Positions 1-10,770 of a stretch of DNA of 64,000 bases are shown one piece after another. The DNA is from Apis mellifera (lineage: Eukaryota > Arthropoda > Insecta > Hymenoptera > Apidae). The translations under genes were made by a program, and so were the position numbers. The stretch is from the NCBI RefSeq assembly GCF_003254395.2, contig NC_037643.1, forward strand, positions 10,622,963-10,686,962, written 5' to 3'. Every line of letters begins with the position of its first letter. The first letter of the stretch is position 1. The notes beneath the pieces are model-generated. The model worked only from the letters and a program-made list of their open reading frames with translations, was not told the origin of the DNA and did not search any database.

Positions 1-1690
1 GAAAGGAGGAAATATCTTTCTACTTTTCTGGATTAAAAAATCGATGAAAAAGGATCGAATTAAATGAAATTTTAAAAATTACCCAAATACCCAATGAACT
101 CTTTGAATATTGGAATAATTTTTGGAAATTTGGAATCGTGAAAGAATGCATAATCGATATAGGATATTATATTGGAAAAATGAAGATTTACAGATCTATT
201 TATTCTTCTTATAAATTCTATAATATACCGAGAATAATTATTGTCCATGAGATGAAATAATAATAATCGAAAAGTAAAAAAAAAAAAAAAAAATGGAAGT
301 TATTTGATACAATGGGACGTCGATTATTCGAATATCTTATTATCCTTGTATCGATCGTATTATCCGAACAATAGTTCGCATCAAGGATAAGCTATTATGT
401 TAGTCGACAATGTGCCGGAATATCGCTAATTTGCTACTTTGAATTTTTTAGAGCGAAGAATAAAAGAATAAATATTTAATTTAGACAAAAAAAAATGTGT
501 GATTGAACAATGAATAAAAATATGAAGAAACGATTAAAACTGTATGTATTCGATTGTTCAATTTTGAAGGTGATAATTAAATATATAACTTTAATATTTT
601 CCATCTAGTTGACGATATCGAAATATATAAATATTATTGGAAGATTAACAGATTAAATTTGTGTTTAAAATTTGCTTGATACTTCCGATTGAATGTATAA
701 TTTAATTTATTATTCCTTTGTTATAATTCATCGCAAAATTTATTTAAAAGATACAATAAAAATGATATCTATCTTTTCACGTAAAATATGAAAAAATCGA
801 AAATCGAAAATTAATTAATCAGCTATGATACTTGAGACGCCTTCGCGATAAATCATTTTTATCGGCCCTCTAAACAGATTCGTATTTTTTTTTTTTCTTT
901 TCTTTTAAGGATATATCTTGAAATCTTCGAAACGAAATGTGTCACTCTCCATCGATATTCCACGTCAAACTCGGCGCGAAAGAATAATTTTCCTCTGGCT
1001 CCAACTGTCAATGGAGATACACTCTTCCAAACAAGGTTACTTGTTTCACTTATGTGACTCAATCCGTGCGTTCCTTCCCGCAAAATGGATACCGTTTATC
1101 AAACATAACAATCCGCCCCTCTGACATCCGTTGCGATGGAATCTCATTCAACGAATTAGATAACAGAGAGAGCAGTTGGGAAAAAGAGATCATGAAACGT
1201 AGATTTCAAGATTTTGACATAGAGTTTTGCGAATAGATTTCTAGAATAAACTTCGAATGCCGCTTAAATTAATTTTGTCAAACGATTTTCAATTTTACCA
1301 TACCAACATTTCCATCGTACTTTGTAAATCATTTCCCCGAGATAAGTGGATTATCAATTGAAGAACGTGGTCTGCAAAAAATTTTCATCAAAATTCCCAT
1401 TCACACAATTCAAACGATTTAAATTTATCTTCGTAAATTGATAAATAATCGAATCATCGACTGAAAAACATTATCATAATCAGAAGGCAGGAAAATTAAT
1501 TTAACGGATTATTTTGTTCGACTCTCTTTTTACATTCAACGACTCGACAGAAATGAGCACTTTGGCTTTCGCATGATTCGACATAGTAGAAAACAGATTA
1601 AAAAAGGGGGGGAAAAAAAAAAAAATCGAATCGAAAATCGGATCAAGCGAAATCCGTAAAAAGGGAGATAGGACGATTGAAAAGGGAGTT
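1..1690. other. AT-rich non-coding DNA
   Basis: No open frame here exceeds 74 codons and none is recognisable. An 18-nt poly(A) run lies at 276-293. The rest is ordinary AT-rich background with scattered TCGA words. I see nothing that supports a gene. Confidence 0.7.
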
Positions 1691-1699
1691 TCGAAACGC

Positions 1700-1960
1700 G
1701 AAATTAAATAGGAGGTTAAGTGTAATCGGGTCGGCCGGTTAATGCTCGTGACCCACCACCGGTCCTTTCCAAGCTTTGGATGGAAGCGGGTTTTCGGGCG
1801 CGGATAATCGGCGCGCTAATCTGGCGGTAAGCCAGACGCGATATTCCAGTTGTAACCACACCTCGCCATGCGCCATCAACTCCACCTAATCAAGACTTGG
1901 TTGATTAAGGCCAAACCAACAACAGTCCGTCAAAGTGAATCCATAAGCCTTATAATTTTA
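1700..1960. promoter_or_regulatory. Compositionally complex island with TAATC cluster
   Basis: This stretch is richer in GC and freer of homopolymers than its flanks. It has five copies of TAATC or its complement in 185 bp (1723-1727, 1805-1809, 1817-1821, 1887-1891, and GATTA at 1903-1907). It also has two small inverted repeats: TCTGGC/GCCAGA at 1820-1836 and TAATCAA/TTGATTA at 1887-1907. TAATC is the core bound by K50 homeodomains of the Otd/Bicoid/Pitx type. A cis-regulatory role is inferred from the clustering only; chance remains possible in AT-rich DNA. Confidence 0.25.
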
Positions 1961-1991
1961 TGCTCGATCTTATCCTCCTTCTTTCCCCCTC

Positions 1992-2007
1992 CTCTCTCTC
2001 TCTCTCT
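1992..2007. repeat. (CT)n microsatellite
   Basis: An alternating CT run of about eight units sits inside a longer pyrimidine-rich stretch on the plus strand (about 1975-2030). Confidence 0.85.
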
Positions 2008-2881
2008 TTCTCTTCGTCGTTTTTCTTGACCGTGCCACGTTTCATGATTTATGGATACCCTTGGGAAACGAGATGCTGCTCCAGAATTCATATTTCAGAC
2101 GTCGAGTGACGTCATCGATGTCGCCGAACTCGGGAAGATGAATATTCGGTTTCGAAGGAAAAATGGGGTTACGAGTGTTTGTAATACTTGGGATTTTTCA
2201 ACGGAGAAACGAGCGGAGAAACGGAAATTTTGGGCGGGAAATTGTGTTAAATTATGGATCGTGTTGATCGATCGCTTAGTGTTCCTCGCGGGGAAAAGTT
2301 TCCCTGTTACTTCGAAACTCGCGTGGGAAATCTAATGCGCGGTCCTTGATAGAATTTACAATGCAAAAAAATATATGCAGTGCATTTTCCCCCCCCTTTC
2401 TCTTTCTCTAATAAAGAACGATTGTCAGAATATCAATTCTGATATTCAAGTTGAATCATCATTTTGACAATAACATTTAAAATAACGTCTAGAATTCTTT
2501 AAAATTTTTTGACAATTTTAATATAAAATAAAGCTTTATATTAGTGTCTTTGATACATTATGGATTTTTAATGAAATGAGAGAGATTTCTTTTTCTCTCT
2601 CTCTCTCTAGAAATTTATTTTTGATTAACTCATGTATTTTTAAATTAACGTGTGATAAAAAATTAAGAAATTTCTTCGATCGTTAGAAGACGAAAAGATA
2701 TTCCGTTTTATTTATTTCCGGTTTAATCAGTCGAACGAGAGGACGATTTTCGTAAAATTAACGAGCGAAGCGAAGCAACATTTTTCACTGGGCTACAAAT
2801 TTTGATAGACACAGGATTTTTCTCGCGACGAAGGCACCCTTTCGCGAGCACGATTTACGAGGTAGCTACCGGATGTAATGT

Positions 2882-2907
2882 AAAAAAAAAAAAAAAAAAA
2901 AAAAAAA
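2882..2907. repeat. Poly(A) tract, 26 nt
   Basis: Twenty-six uninterrupted A residues followed by an A-rich stretch with G and T interruptions. I see no target-site duplication or retroelement body beside it, so I call it a simple repeat and not a retroposon tail. Confidence 0.9.
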
Positions 2908-4428
2908 GAAAAATAAATAAAAAAAGCCATGGCTTCACTACTCCCGGTATCTCAATCTCATGAAAACTGCAAGTGGAATAAACTTGGGACTCTTATCCCT
3001 TTAATCACGAACTCTCCAGTAAAATAGAACATTTTATCCCCTTCAAGGAAAGAAAAACCATAAATATTTCTAAGATACCAATACACCATTGCTTGCAAAG
3101 TTAAAGTTGCTCGCATGATAATTTGAAGATGCAAGAACTTTAATTTTTAATGCTACTTCCAGTTTGATTAAATTTCTATCGCGTTTAATATACCAAAGTG
3201 ATTTTAACGATGTGTATGAAATCAACAAAATATATTTTTATTTACTAGCAGTAAAAATGATATACTCGAAAACAAAATCTTTGCATATTTTTTAGAAAAG
3301 AATCGACTTTATAATTCGAACATTAATTCCATCTAAATATGAATCTAATATATATATATAATTTAATATAAATTACATCGAGAACTTGCACAGTAAATTC
3401 TCCAACTCTGAAAGAAAACTGAATCTCCTCTTCAAAATTTTTCATTCGATTTAAGCAAAATTTGTCTGCACGTATAAAACTTGATAAAAATTAAGCAAAA
3501 ATTAAACAACTTTGATTAATTGTCAATCGAAAATTTTTTTCGAATTTAGAGGGAACAATTCTCGATAAAATTCGATCCCCCAGAATTCTTCGATCATCGA
3601 AGCAAAAATTCTCCTCGCGTATACAGCATGTACAATCGAGCGTACAAAAATGAAACTTGGACGGAATCAATTGTTAAATTTTTGAATTTGAACGGTCCAT
3701 CGGGTTCGATCCTTCTTTCGAGCAAAATTCCTCGATCCACAATCACGACAAGGCAAGAACTCTACTTACGACGAGCGATCCCTGACCCCTCCTTTCTCGT
3801 GCATCTCCTGGATCGTCCGGCATTCTGGCATCGGCCATATTCCCTTCACGTATCCAACAGGTTCCAACAGACTTTTTTTCCCCGGGCCGAGTTCCACGGA
3901 TTCGTGGAACGGCATCCTCGAAAATTCCGGTGGCAAGTTTTTATTGTGCTGTTACTCTCCAATTTTTAACTTTAATTCCTCGTATCGCTATCGACTTCGA
4001 GTTGCCACTCCATCGATGCGAGATTTTTTTTTTTAACATTAATCGATCGAGGTAAATCGAAAGGATAACGATTCAATCTTCGATTCTCCAAAATATAAAA
4101 CGATCTCCGTTGTTAATCTTGTTTCCCTTTATAGAATTGCGCATTTAAAACCTGGGATTTATTTATTTATTTTTGTATGCGAGAGAGTATACAAATATAT
4201 AGAGTTATGAATATTTTTTATTTATATTTCTGCAATTTTATTTATATTTCTACAATTCCTCATATGGAATGAATACGTTAAAAGTGTTAAATATTCGAGT
4301 TCTTTGAAGGCCGAATCACGTTTTTTCTGAAGAGTATTCTCTTCTTGTCCAAACTTTCGATAAATAAATAAAATAATTATTTCGAAATTCGAAAATCGAA
4401 TGAATCCATCGAATCGATCATTCTTCAT

Positions 4429-4476
4429 TTCGATTCCCTTCGAAGAATCTTCTTCGATTCCCTTCGAAGAATCTTC
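4429..4476. repeat. Perfect 24-bp tandem duplication
   Basis: Positions 4429-4452 and 4453-4476 are identical and directly adjacent. Each unit contains the self-complementary core TTCGAA. This is the smallest of several head-to-tail duplications in the window. Confidence 0.9.
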
Positions 4477-5375
4477 TTCTAGATTTACACAAATCTATAC
4501 ATCCCATTATTGATCAATTATTCAAAAAATTCATTCCCCTTGCGAGGAAATGCAGAAGATGAGGAAAAAACGGTCCAAGTGAGATTTGTCCCGTGGCTGC
4601 ATCACGCAACAACATCGTTACAACACGAGACAGTACTCACTCGAGGAGGAGGATCGCGGTATCGATGCATTGTTACGGAGAGCGCATCGTTACATCCATG
4701 TTCCTCCGTATATATACATCTTTGGCAAGCATCGTGACTCTCCAACCTCGTTGGATTTGTCGAAGCGTGGCCTTCTCCTTTTTTTTTTTCTTTTTTTTCA
4801 AACTTATCTCCTTCAAAATCGGCCGTGCGCTTTTTCGCGTCCCCTGTTTCCGGGATAATTCGAAATTTCGAAAAATCTTCTTATTATTAAAAATCTTCCC
4901 ATCTTCTTCGATATAATTCGTGTGGATGGAGAAAAATGAAAGCACTATGAGTCATATCCCGGTTGGAGAGAAATTCGCTGAGAAATTCTAGGTGAAAAGT
5001 TTAGAGAATTGTTTGTACTGGAATTGTTTGGAATGGAAAATATTCAACGGTCCTCGAATGTTCGAGAGGGGATATTAATTCGAGTTATTTTAAAGATAGT
5101 TCTTCGAGCGGAGGAATTTGGAAACATCAGTTGTTTTAATCTTTTTGAAAAAGTGATTCCTAGGGGTACAATTATAATAATAGCAAGTTGTAATTCCATC
5201 TTATTGTTAGCGAATATCTTGGATTCCCCGTTAGAACGAAAAATAACAATGTATAAAAATGTAGAAAACAATGTATATTATATTTATATTCCACGGATAC
5301 CCGTGGAACCAAGAAAGTGAATTCTTTTCGAATATGATATTTTACGATGAAAAATGAAATTTTAATAAGAAGAAA

Positions 5376-5377
<2 letters not shown>

Positions 5378-5416
<39 letters not shown>
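5378..5416. repeat. (TTA)13 microsatellite
   Basis: An uninterrupted TTA trinucleotide run of 13 units in AT-rich DNA. Confidence 0.95.
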
Positions 5417-5418
<2 letters not shown>

Positions 5419-6702
5419 GAATCATTTCATATTTCCATTTCATATTTTAAAGTTTTAAGTTTTTTGCATCATCGAATTCACAAGTTGGACGCACGATTTC
5501 ACTTAATCATCCCGAATTAAATCTGAGAATAATTTTTCCCTCATTAAAGTTTTAAAGTTCGTTCGAGGATATATATAAAAAAAAAAAAATATCGAAAAAT
5601 TTTCATAAAAATACCGATACGTGATATCGGTGAATGAAAAATACATCGATCTGTGTTTTCACATACGACGTGCTTCGCAATTTCGATGCAGGATACACAT
5701 CTCATCCTCTTTTCCTCTTTTCTTTCTTTTTTTTTTTTTAACCGCATGGATACCGTGTATATCAAATTTCGAGCAGAGGAGGAGGAAGCATATTCGCGCG
5801 CGAGACGAAATACTCTCGGCTTAACTCCCGTTGGCATCCGTACTTCGGTCGGGTTATTCGACGCCGTACCAGTAACGGAAATTGCTAACGACGGTCGTAA
5901 GGATAATCAAAACCGTACACGCCGGTTATATCATCATCGTCGTCGTCGTCATCAAGAGCATGTAACCCCGCTTCCAGCCGCGAAATCGTATTCGATCGAT
6001 CTTAAAGGGATCTTGAGACAGATGTTGATATCCACGCGTCAACGATTAATTAATATCGTTGCAGCAATCAGTCCTTAATTACGCGATTATTATTCCTTTC
6101 GATTAAACAAGTTTCGGAAGAATCAAATTTTGTGATTAGATTTTAAATTTTTAAGATTTTTTTTTCCTCGAATTTGAGAATAAATCGGTGATCTTACGAT
6201 TCGCGAATGATACGGGTCACTTCGATTAATTAAAGGAATTAGATGGATATTTATGGGAATCGATCTCTTCGAATTCGAGATAATTATTCGAGTATTAATA
6301 AAATATTAGAAATAATCAGATTTAAATATGAATTTCACCATCGAAGGAACGTAGGTTGCGCGATAAAATTTGACAGCTATTGCGAAGTGTTTCCAAATAT
6401 TTGAACTGAGAAAAATTAAAAATTATTTGTTCATTTATTTATCGTGATTGTGACAAATTCGAGTAATCCATTGTTGATTTTCTAAAATATGATTTCGTAT
6501 ATACCTGTAATTAATATTTATTTAAGATATTTGTTATGTATATTTTCATTTTCTTTTTTATACTTTTATGTATTTTATACATAGAATTTTAGTATTTCAT
6601 ATGCACATATATTATGCATATATTTCTATCATGTAAATTAGCTTCTTTATTTTATTTGCCACTATATATATGTTCACCATCATTTATTCTGTTGAGAATA
6701 AT

Positions 6703-6704
<2 letters not shown>

Positions 6705-6740
<36 letters not shown>
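6705..6740. repeat. (TAA)12 microsatellite
   Basis: A TAA run that changes to three CAA units at its right end (6741-6749), a common pattern of repeat decay. Confidence 0.95.
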
Positions 6741-6743
<3 letters not shown>

Positions 6744-7389
6744 CAACATACGAATTTACATGTTATTAATAATAATATAATAATTATAATAAACCAGGAA
6801 ATTACAATAATAATAATAACTGATAATTTACTGATTCTCCGCGCTAAACATCCTTTTTTCATTCAATTAATACCAATTCATATCTGATTAAACATATCCA
6901 ATAAACGGGAATTCGTTTAATTTTTCTAATTAAAAATTTTCTTTCGACTAAATCATCTTCCACAATATGCATACTAAAAAACTAGGAAAAAATCACATCC
7001 ATCCGTTTCTCTAATCTCCAAAATAATAATTTTTTTTTCCTATACTTCCTCTATACTGAGAATAAATAAAAAATTGTACAATTTCATTTACATTTATTTA
7101 TTTCTCTTCCCTTGATCTTGATTATATCACAATCATGTACCAACATAATATTTTCATCCTCAAATTATAGAATCCAAACATCCTTATATTTCGCCACATC
7201 TGTGCAAAAAATAAAAAAAAAAAGTCACGTCAAACCACCTATACAACATATATAACTTACATCCATCTATTTTTCGTTCCAATTTCCAAACCTCACGATC
7301 GAACACATCCTACTCTCCTTCATTTCTCTTCTCAGAATCACAGAATCCAGAAGAGAATCCAGACTCTTCTTCTTTCCACCCTTATACAT

Positions 7390-7410
7390 AAAAAAAAAAA
7401 AAAAAAAAAA
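7390..7410. repeat. Poly(A) tract, 21 nt
   Basis: Uninterrupted run of A followed by TATATA. Confidence 0.9.
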
Positions 7411-8405
7411 TATATAAGAAAACCATTCATATATACAATACAATGTCTCTCTGCAAACCCGAGCATCGCATCTCTTCTCTTCTCCCCCCTTCAAATTATA
7501 TCCTCCCCCTGATTTGTAAAATCGTTCTCCATCAGGTCAGCCACGTCTCCGCCACTTGGCTCGTCGACAAGGAAAAAAATCGATGGGGGGGCAGAATGGG
7601 CGGGCTGTTTGAAAGCGCGTTACCTTCTCCTTGCCTTATTCAACATGTCTGAGACGCGTTAAGTTTTCACCGTACACGAAACGAATGACGACGCTCCGTT
7701 AACGTCGTCCTCGTACCTCTCCTCCACCCCTTCCAACCCCTCCCGGCTCGCCCCTCCTCGCCAGGAGGTTTCTCCTCCTCCTCCTCGTTGGAGAATCGTT
7801 GAAAGTTTCACGAGGATCGGTCTCTCACGTCGCCCCGTGTTTTACGCTTCCTTTTACGACGCCTTACAGCCGAGTAATCGCGTCCGAGAATTCGAATGCA
7901 TTGTTAACGAGAAGCTTATTGAACGACCCGGCCGTCTATTAGTGTGTATTAGCAGGACGGATTGCGCGCCCACGTTACGTGCCTCCATTTACGAATAGGC
8001 GAAAACTTGGAATTAACAAAAGCACGATTCCCCCTCCGATTCCAATTCGATTTATTTATTCTGTTAATTTGGTTGGCTGGATTTCGAAATTTTGGCCAAA
8101 GTGGAAACGTGGGGTTGGTTTAGGAAATTGGGTCTTTGTCTTTGTTCGTTGACGACTTCTTAGCCGTTGCCTTTCAGTTTGCAGTTGTTGTTTAAGATTT
8201 TCTTTTTCTTTTTTTTTTTAATGGAATAATTGAGATTAATAAATATTGGAATAGGAAAAGAGGAGATGTATGGATTTTGCGTCTAATGATTGGTTGATAT
8301 CTGTTGTGAATTTTTTAAAATTAGTTATTATGCATAGTATTTTAATCTATGAATACTTGAAAAATATTGCAAATGGAAGAAATCTAGAAGATGAATAAAG
8401 CTTTA

Positions 8406-8450
8406 ATACCTTGTTGCATGGCACAACTCAGAATGCTGCCATGGTGGTAT
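8406..8450. other. Imperfect hairpin
   Basis: ATACC (8406-8410) pairs with GGTAT (8446-8450), and CATGGCA (8417-8423) pairs with TGCCATG (8437-8443). This leaves an asymmetric 6/2 internal loop and a 13-nt terminal loop. It is shorter than a typical insect pre-miRNA, and no known mature miRNA sequence is recognised in it. Any function is unknown. Confidence 0.3.
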
Positions 8451-9490
8451 TGCAAAGCAAGAGAGATAGGTGAATAGAAATCGATTGAAATATTGACTAG
8501 TGTGGGTATAGAGCAGAGGAAAGGATGAAATTGGAGCTGATATAGTTCGTACAATTTCTATAAATAAGGATATGAATTTGAAAGAGAGAAGTTTCTAACT
8601 AAATTTTACAATTTTTAAACTTTGTTAATGGATTCAGAAGTGAAAAAAATATAGAAATTAAAATATTTTTAGTTCTGTACTTTATACTCGATAGATTCCG
8701 TTTATTTAATAGATGTTCTGCTTTGGCAATTAACGGAGTAATTAGTGACTCAGGTGGTAACACCGGTTGTGCGTTAATGACAACGCATTATATCCTTATG
8801 AGAGTTTTCGAAATTGAACAGATTTGTGATTTTGCGTTTAAATCAAAATTATTAATTAGAAATACGAATCTGGAAAAATAAATAACATTTATACATCGTA
8901 TATTATCGTAATTATCGTAATAATATATCTTCTCTAATTGTTAAATCTTTATGCATTTTATTGTATAAAGTGTATAATTGTTTTCTCATTTAAGAAAAAA
9001 ATTCTTGTTCCAAGAAACAGGAAATATGAAATTTTATAAGGATGGAATAAAATTTCTCCATCGAATTCCATTATATATAAGCATTTCTCTCTCTCTCTCT
9101 CTCATTTTACTGAGACGTTTAAAAAGCTTTCCAATAATATTTTCATAATAATTTTTCATAATAGAATGCACAATACAATTGTATGAAATGAAAAATTAAA
9201 TCTAGAAACAAATCAATTTCCGTTGGAATAATAAAAATAATTTATCCCTTCAACAGAAATTATTATTTTACAATTTATATTACGAATTAATTCGTTTTCT
9301 CTAATTAAAAAAATAATAATGATCAACATTTCTTTCATTGATTGTTACAATAATGCAAAAAAAATCGCTTTTATCTCACACACACGCACACAAAAACACA
9401 CAAATACAAAAGGCACGAGTAACGTCTTCGGCTATCGTTTAATCCAATTGAACAATTCTAACGTCGAGAGAATTTCGAGAACCGTGGATG
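8451..9490. other. AT-rich non-coding DNA
   Basis: No gene seen. Near 8700-8790 is a short patch of higher complexity with TGCGTT/AACGCA as an inverted pair. A (CT)n run lies near 9090-9104 and a CA-rich stretch near 9378-9405. Confidence 0.65.
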
Positions 9491-9499
9491 AATCGACGC

Positions 9500-9860
9500 G
9501 GACGTAATAGGTTTAAACGGCTCGACGACAATACTCGTCGTCGGTGTGTTAGACCATTAAGAGGCTTTCGAAAGAAGTTGAACCGGCTTGGATCTAATTT
9601 AGCATCATTAATTACAATTGTCGCTGTGGTCGTGGGAACGGTCAGCCCTGGGCGCACGTGACGAAAGCGCTTACTAGACTAGTAGTAACTTCTGTTGTTG
9701 GGAGCACAATAGGCCCGGCTAGTGGCACTGTGCATTAGTGTCGCGGTGTACGTACTTTTTAGAGGTGACGCTACTGAAAGACACGAGGGAATAATTGCCC
9801 GCTACTGGACGTGTGTACGTGCAATGAAATTGTAATTGCTCCACGCACATGCCACGTGTC
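9500..9860. promoter_or_regulatory. Candidate cis-regulatory island with paired E-boxes
   Basis: About 360 bp free of homopolymer runs and richer in GC than its flanks, so it stands out from both sides. It has two CACGTG boxes, at 9655-9660 and 9853-9858. It also has a mirrored pair, AATTACAATT at 9610-9619 and its exact reverse complement AATTGTAATT at 9828-9837. CACGTG is the core site of bHLH factors such as Myc/Max and Clock/Cycle relatives, and AATTA cores suit homeodomains. Each CACGTG lies outward of, or just beyond, a TAAT-type site. An enhancer role is inferred; nothing here shows activity. Confidence 0.3.
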
Positions 9861-10089
9861 GTTTTAAATAGCGTTGGTCATTTTTTCTTTTTTTATTATT
9901 ATTAAATCATTTTTATCAACGCGATAAAAACCCATGCTTGCGTCGCGAGAAATTAAAATTTTTCCATTCGAATTATTTCTAATTTATCAACATGTAGTTG
10001 ATAATGGTTGTTGATACAATCTGATGATTCTATGCAAGAAAAATAAATTAAAATTGTAGAATAAAATTCTTTCAAATAAAAAAGCTTTG

Positions 10090-10322
10090 CTTTCGAAAAA
10101 ATTGACTTTAAACATACTACATACGATTTGTCTCAATACTGAGATAATATCATTAATTAATAATCCTTCAGAAATTTTTATACGATTTATTATTACAATT
10201 ATTTTTTTCATTATATCCATAGACTTTGTTCTTTTAATTATTATTATTCTTAGAGCTCCAATAAGAGGAATGATTTCGCCAGTTTAACATGCAATTGTCC
10301 TCTCTTCATTTTGGAATATTAG
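10090..10322. other. AT-rich flank of the ND5 NUMT, possibly also mitochondrial
   Basis: This segment adjoins the ND5 pseudogene on its low-coordinate side and has the same very AT-rich texture. The plus-strand frame at about 10087-10287 encodes a run of Ile/Phe/Leu that would suit a mitochondrial membrane protein. The peptide near its end, LRAPIRGM, loosely resembles the N-terminal part of ND6. The match is too weak to name, and ordinary AT-rich nuclear DNA would also give such a peptide. Confidence 0.2.
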
Positions 10323-10770
10323 AATGTTGTTATAACTCGTTTATATTTAAAATCTAATAAATTTACATATCGAATTAATAAATAAATCCTAGCTGTAACC
10401 AAAGTTGATGAATGAACTAAAGACGAAACAGGAGTTGGAGCCAGTATTGCTATTGGTAATCAAGTTGAAAAAGGAAGCACTTTGAGCATTGTTAGTAAAA
10501 GCTGTTAATAGAATAAAAATTATTATAAATTCATTTATATTATAAAAACTTAGATTTCATCTACCATAATATGTTATTAATCCTATAATTAATAATAAAT
10601 ATCTCCTAATCGATTTAATAAAATAGTTACTATTCCTGAAGTAAATGATTTTATTTTTATATAATAAATTACAAGACAATAAGAAATTAATCCTAAACCA
10701 TCTCAACCTAAAATAATTGATAATATAGAAACGAAATAGATAAAAATATAGATAGATAAAAATAAAAAAA
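10323..10770 (-). pseudogene. Nuclear mitochondrial pseudogene (NUMT) of ND5
   Basis: On the minus strand, with the invertebrate mitochondrial code (TGA Trp, ATA Met, AGA Ser), this reads as an internal part of NADH dehydrogenase subunit 5. From high to low coordinates I see LGWDGLGLI, then SYCLV, then a LLNRLGD motif. Next come STWLPMAMLAPTP and VSSLVHSSTLVTA (ending about 10392), and then IYLLIRYVNLLDFKYK near 10340. This order and these motifs are diagnostic of ND5, a membrane subunit of respiratory complex I. The copy is dead: it needs at least three frame corrections (after LLNRLGD, before LLTAF, and before STWLP). The 'nuclear' code would meet many stops, and both ends of the gene are missing. 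It has no mitochondrial neighbours that I can name. The identity is firm; the exact ends are approximate. Confidence 0.93.

Larger units (their letters stand above)
2060..5370. other. AT-rich non-coding DNA
   Basis: No recognisable coding sequence. The block holds a 26-nt poly(A) run at 2882-2907, a pyrimidine tract near 2590-2610, a poly(T) tract near 4780-4800 and a perfect 24-bp tandem duplication at 4429-4476. Frames of about 90-113 codons (for example 3628-3969 on the plus strand) have no domain signal and I do not treat them as genes. Confidence 0.65.
5420..8400. other. Non-coding DNA, mixed composition
   Basis: The block includes a 141-codon plus-strand frame at 5653-6078. It crosses a poly(T) tract and an arginine/histidine run made by a CGT/CAT repeat, so I do not accept it as a gene. 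A (TAA)12 microsatellite lies at 6705-6740 and a 21-nt poly(A) run at 7390-7410. A GC- and pyrimidine-rich patch runs from about 7500 to 8000, with CTC-repeat texture at 7700-7790. No exon is recognised. Confidence 0.6.

Noticed and set aside
5653..6078. 141-codon plus-strand frame
   Set aside because: It crosses a T-rich tract and a CGT/CAT repeat that gives an Arg/His run. A 97-codon frame overlaps on the other strand and no domain is seen.
8406..8450. Pre-miRNA
   Set aside because: The stem is too short and interrupted, and no mature insect miRNA that I know matches.
9774..9790. miR-71-like seed (TGAAAGACA)
   Set aside because: Only the first nine bases match, the remainder diverges and there is no complementary arm.
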